NCBI GenBank assembly: GCA_947177325.1
Contig: CAMWUH010000092.1
Location: forward strand, 1-7,609
DNA from: an uncultured Bacteroidales bacterium
GTDB taxonomy: Bacteria > Bacteroidota > Bacteroidia > Bacteroidales > Muribaculaceae
Reading direction: 5' to 3'
DNA: 7,609 nucleotides
Position 1 is the first letter of the stretch, and the number at the start of each line of letters is the position of its first letter. Below are positions 6,252 to 7,609 of this stretch, piece by piece. Position numbers and translations under genes: made by a program. The notes beneath the pieces are model-generated. The model was given only the letters and a program-made list of their open reading frames with translations, was not told the DNA's origin and did no database searches.

Positions 6252-6714
6252 TCTTTTAGAAAATTTACCGCAACTTTCACTCCCCCCGCTGCCCCCTTCG
6301 CGTATCAGGCTCGAAAGCGGCGCCCCGCGTATCTTCGACCCTCTGCGTGGTCGCTGGGTGGCTCTGACGCCTGAAGAATGGGTAAGGCAACACTTCGCGT
6401 CGTGGCTCACAGGCGAGTTGGGCTATCCCGCCTCACACACTGCCAACGAAGTGGCTCTGACTCAAATAAAGCGTCAGCGGCGGGCCGACACGATTATCTA
6501 CGACGACCACGCCCGCCCATATATTGTTGTGGAATACAAGCGCCCTACCGTTAAAATCACCCCGGCCGTTTTCGACCAGATAGCCCGCTACAACTCGGTG
6601 CTCCACGCCCCGGTTCTGGTGGTCAGCAACGGACTGACCCATTATTGCTGCCGATATAATGCCGACGGCAGTTACACATTTCTCAAATCAGTGCCCCCCT
6701 ACTCTACTAAATAA
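6244..6714 (+). CDS. Type I restriction enzyme HsdR N-terminal-like domain protein (stand-alone PD-(D/E)XK nuclease fold)
   Basis: A 156-residue protein matching the small HsdR_N_2-type family common in Bacteroidota beside holA. The nuclease-type core is visible as RRADTIIY with Asp82 and VVEYKRP with Glu97 and Lys99, the D...ExK pattern. Glu69 in the preceding helix could be an additional metal ligand. The rest of a real HsdR (about 1000 residues including helicase motifs) is absent, and no hsdM or hsdS lies in the window, so it is not part of a visible restriction-modification system. Its proline-rich N-terminus (LPQLSLPPLPPS) is likely flexible. An in-frame TTG at 6238 could start it two codons earlier, but the ATG at 6244 is preferred. 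The LuxR-type gene starts 10 bp after its stop, so they are probably co-transcribed. The cellular role is not known to me. Confidence 0.8.
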   Translation: MTNLLENLPQLSLPPLPPSRIRLESGAPRIFDPLRGRWVALTPEEWVRQHFASWLTGELGYPASHTANEVALTQIKRQRRADTIIYDDHARPYIVVEYKRPTVKITPAVFDQIARYNSVLHAPVLVVSNGLTHYCCRYNADGSYTFLKSVPPYSTK

Positions 6715-6724
6715 CCCTCCTTCA

Positions 6725-7501
6725 ATGGATATTCTACGCAAAGAACTCAACGCCATTTACCAAGCCCAGCAACTCGACTCCGCCACCCTCCCGGCTCAGG
6801 AGCTGCAAGCGTGTTGCGCCAAAGTGGCGGCTATCGCGGAGGTGACAGGGCGATGCGCGGTTGTCACCGACGTTGCCGCCGACCGTTCACACCTTTTTCC
6901 CGGCTCGGCAGGGCGCATTATCGGCCTCGTCAACGCCCCCACCTGCGAAGCAATCCAGCTCGCTTCTACCGATGAGGACGACCTCTATCTGCGTCTCGAC
7001 CCCGACGATTTGGCCCAGAAACGATTGCTCGAATATGAGTTCTTCAAATTCATTGACTCCCTCACCCCCGACCGCAAACTCCACTATAAAGCCGGGTGCC
7101 GGTTGCGCATCCGTTGCCACGACAACAAAGTCAGATACTTCGACAACACCACCCGAATGGTCGGGCTTGCCCCTTCAGGCAAATTTTGGCTGATACTCTG
7201 CCAATATGAGCTCTCAACCAACCTCACCCCCTCGCCCGACATCGACCCCTGCATAATCAACCTGCTGACGGCCGACACCTTCATCCCCGACATCGCTACC
7301 CGCCGTCAATCGCTCCTCTCGTCCCGCGAAAAAGAGGTGCTTTGCCTCATTCGCGACGGCCACCTCAGCAAAGAGATTGCATCAATGCTCTCTATAAGCA
7401 TCCACACCGTCAACCGCCATCGCCAAAACATCCTTGAAAAACTAAGCGTCGACAACTCAATCGAAGCCATCACGGCAGCCACCCAAATGAAACTCATTTA
7501 G
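6725..7501 (+). CDS. LuxR-type helix-turn-helix transcriptional regulator
   Basis: A 258-residue protein ending in a GerE/LuxR DNA-binding domain: LLSSREKEVLCLIRDG (197-212), then SKEIASMLSISIHTVNRHRQ (215-234), whose second helix is the recognition helix, and an ILEKL dimer helix. The N-terminal 160 residues are not a receiver domain, since no phospho-acceptor Asp in the usual setting is seen. DPDDLAQKRLLEYEFFKFI (92-110) and the RLRIRCHDNKVRYFDNTTRMV stretch (127-146) resemble PAS-like sensor regions found in Bacteroidota LuxR proteins, but the ligand is unknown. The ATG at 6725 is chosen over a TTG-started extension from 6659 because the extension would overlap the upstream gene and is low-complexity. 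It sits 10 bp after the HsdR-N-like gene and may regulate that operon, though no operator is proven. Confidence 0.85.
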   Translation: MDILRKELNAIYQAQQLDSATLPAQELQACCAKVAAIAEVTGRCAVVTDVAADRSHLFPGSAGRIIGLVNAPTCEAIQLASTDEDDLYLRLDPDDLAQKRLLEYEFFKFIDSLTPDRKLHYKAGCRLRIRCHDNKVRYFDNTTRMVGLAPSGKFWLILCQYELSTNLTPSPDIDPCIINLLTADTFIPDIATRRQSLLSSREKEVLCLIRDGHLSKEIASMLSISIHTVNRHRQNILEKLSVDNSIEAITAATQMKLI

Positions 7502-7557
7502 CTACAAGCGCTACAAGTGCTACACGTGTTACAGGGGTCGTGTAGCACGTGTAGCAG
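7501..7557. repeat. GCTACA repeat cluster after the LuxR-type gene
   Basis: Three direct 9-bp units starting at 7501, 7510 and 7519 (GCTACAAGC, GCTACAAGT, GCTACACGT) and a diverged fourth (GTTACAGGG) are followed by two inverted copies (TGTAGC at 7541 and 7550). The first unit includes the last base of the LuxR stop codon. The stretch 7539-7557 is the exact reverse complement of the 19-mer at 5124-5142, linking this site to the repeat between the MptE-like gene and holA. Confidence 0.75.
7518..7556. terminator. long hairpin after the LuxR-type gene, possible bidirectional terminator
   Basis: Positions 7518-7533 pair with 7541-7556 in a 16-bp stem with a single G-T wobble (7529/7545), closing a 7-nt loop (GGGGTCG). 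It begins 16 bp after the stop codon of the LuxR-type gene. No run of T follows on either strand, so it is not a classical intrinsic terminator. Its position at a gene 3' end, possibly between convergent genes, supports a termination or transcript-end-stabilising role. The arms are built from the GCTACA repeat units. Confidence 0.5.
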
Positions 7558-7559
7558 GG

Positions 7560-7609
7560 TTAATTTACTTCGGTTGTAGGGTCGTGTCGGAGAAGCAGAC
7601 CCTTAAGTC
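7560..7609 (-). other. possible 3' end of a convergent gene cut off by the window edge
   Basis: Reading leftward from the window end, one minus frame is open to TAA at 7560-7562 and ends in GLLLRHDPTTEVN. A second minus frame is open to TAA at 7565-7567. Either could be the C-terminus of a minus-strand gene converging on the LuxR-type gene. About 15 codons is too short to recognise a family or to choose between the frames. Confidence 0.2.

Noticed and set aside
6244..6714. Type I restriction-modification system
   Set aside because: Only a small N-terminal-like domain is present; helicase motifs, hsdM and hsdS are all missing, and the family occurs widely as a stand-alone protein.
7501..7557. 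Short CRISPR-like array from the GCTACA repeats
   Set aside because: The units are 9 bp and contiguous without unique spacers, and there are no cas genes.
7578..7603. Inverted repeat AGGGTC/GACCCT near the right edge
   Set aside because: A 6-bp stem with a 14-nt loop and no T-tract; too weak to call a terminator or regulatory structure.

Overview
The window looks like chromosomal DNA from a member of the Bacteroidota, most likely order Bacteroidales. The evidence is Bacteroidota-type -7 boxes (TAnnTTTG) upstream of several genes, start codons without purine-rich Shine-Dalgarno sequences, GC-rich genes separated by AT-rich gaps, and gene content typical of the group: a succinate/propionate-type CoA transferase, and holA divergent from a small HsdR-N-terminal-domain gene. 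The family-level assignment is an inference; there is no rRNA gene here.

Layout: (1) 77-1645, minus strand: an acetyl-CoA hydrolase/transferase-family CoA transferase followed by a strong intrinsic terminator. (2) 1646-1843: a divergent promoter region with an 18-bp perfect palindrome that carries a -7 box on each strand. (3) 1844-5056, plus strand: miaB (tRNA methylthiotransferase), then an NAD-binding epimerase-like SDR, then a protein with the GNGPSL and GADHSW motifs of the DUF115/MptE-like group. The three are closely spaced or overlapping and probably form one operon. (4) 5136-6182, minus strand: holA (DNA polymerase III delta), convergent with the previous operon. (5) 6244-7501, plus strand: a stand-alone HsdR-N-like PD-(D/E)XK domain protein and a LuxR-type regulator, 10 bp apart and divergent from holA. 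(6) 7502-7609: a 16-bp hairpin in a GCTACA-rich repeat, then possibly the 3' end of a convergent gene.

The most striking observation is that miaB is broken by an exact 142-bp tandem duplication (copies 2481-2622 and 2623-2764). Because 142 is not a multiple of three, the frame is lost. Removing one copy restores a normal 442-residue MiaB. This is either a very recent, potentially reversible mutation or a contig-joining artefact; reads would decide.

Other points of interest are a dispersed GCTACA repeat at two gene 3' ends that share an exact 19-nt sequence in inverted orientation, two symmetric divergent promoters, and an SDR with Phe in place of the usual catalytic Tyr. Most of the window is ordinary housekeeping sequence. 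I did not find a complete new defence or mobile system.
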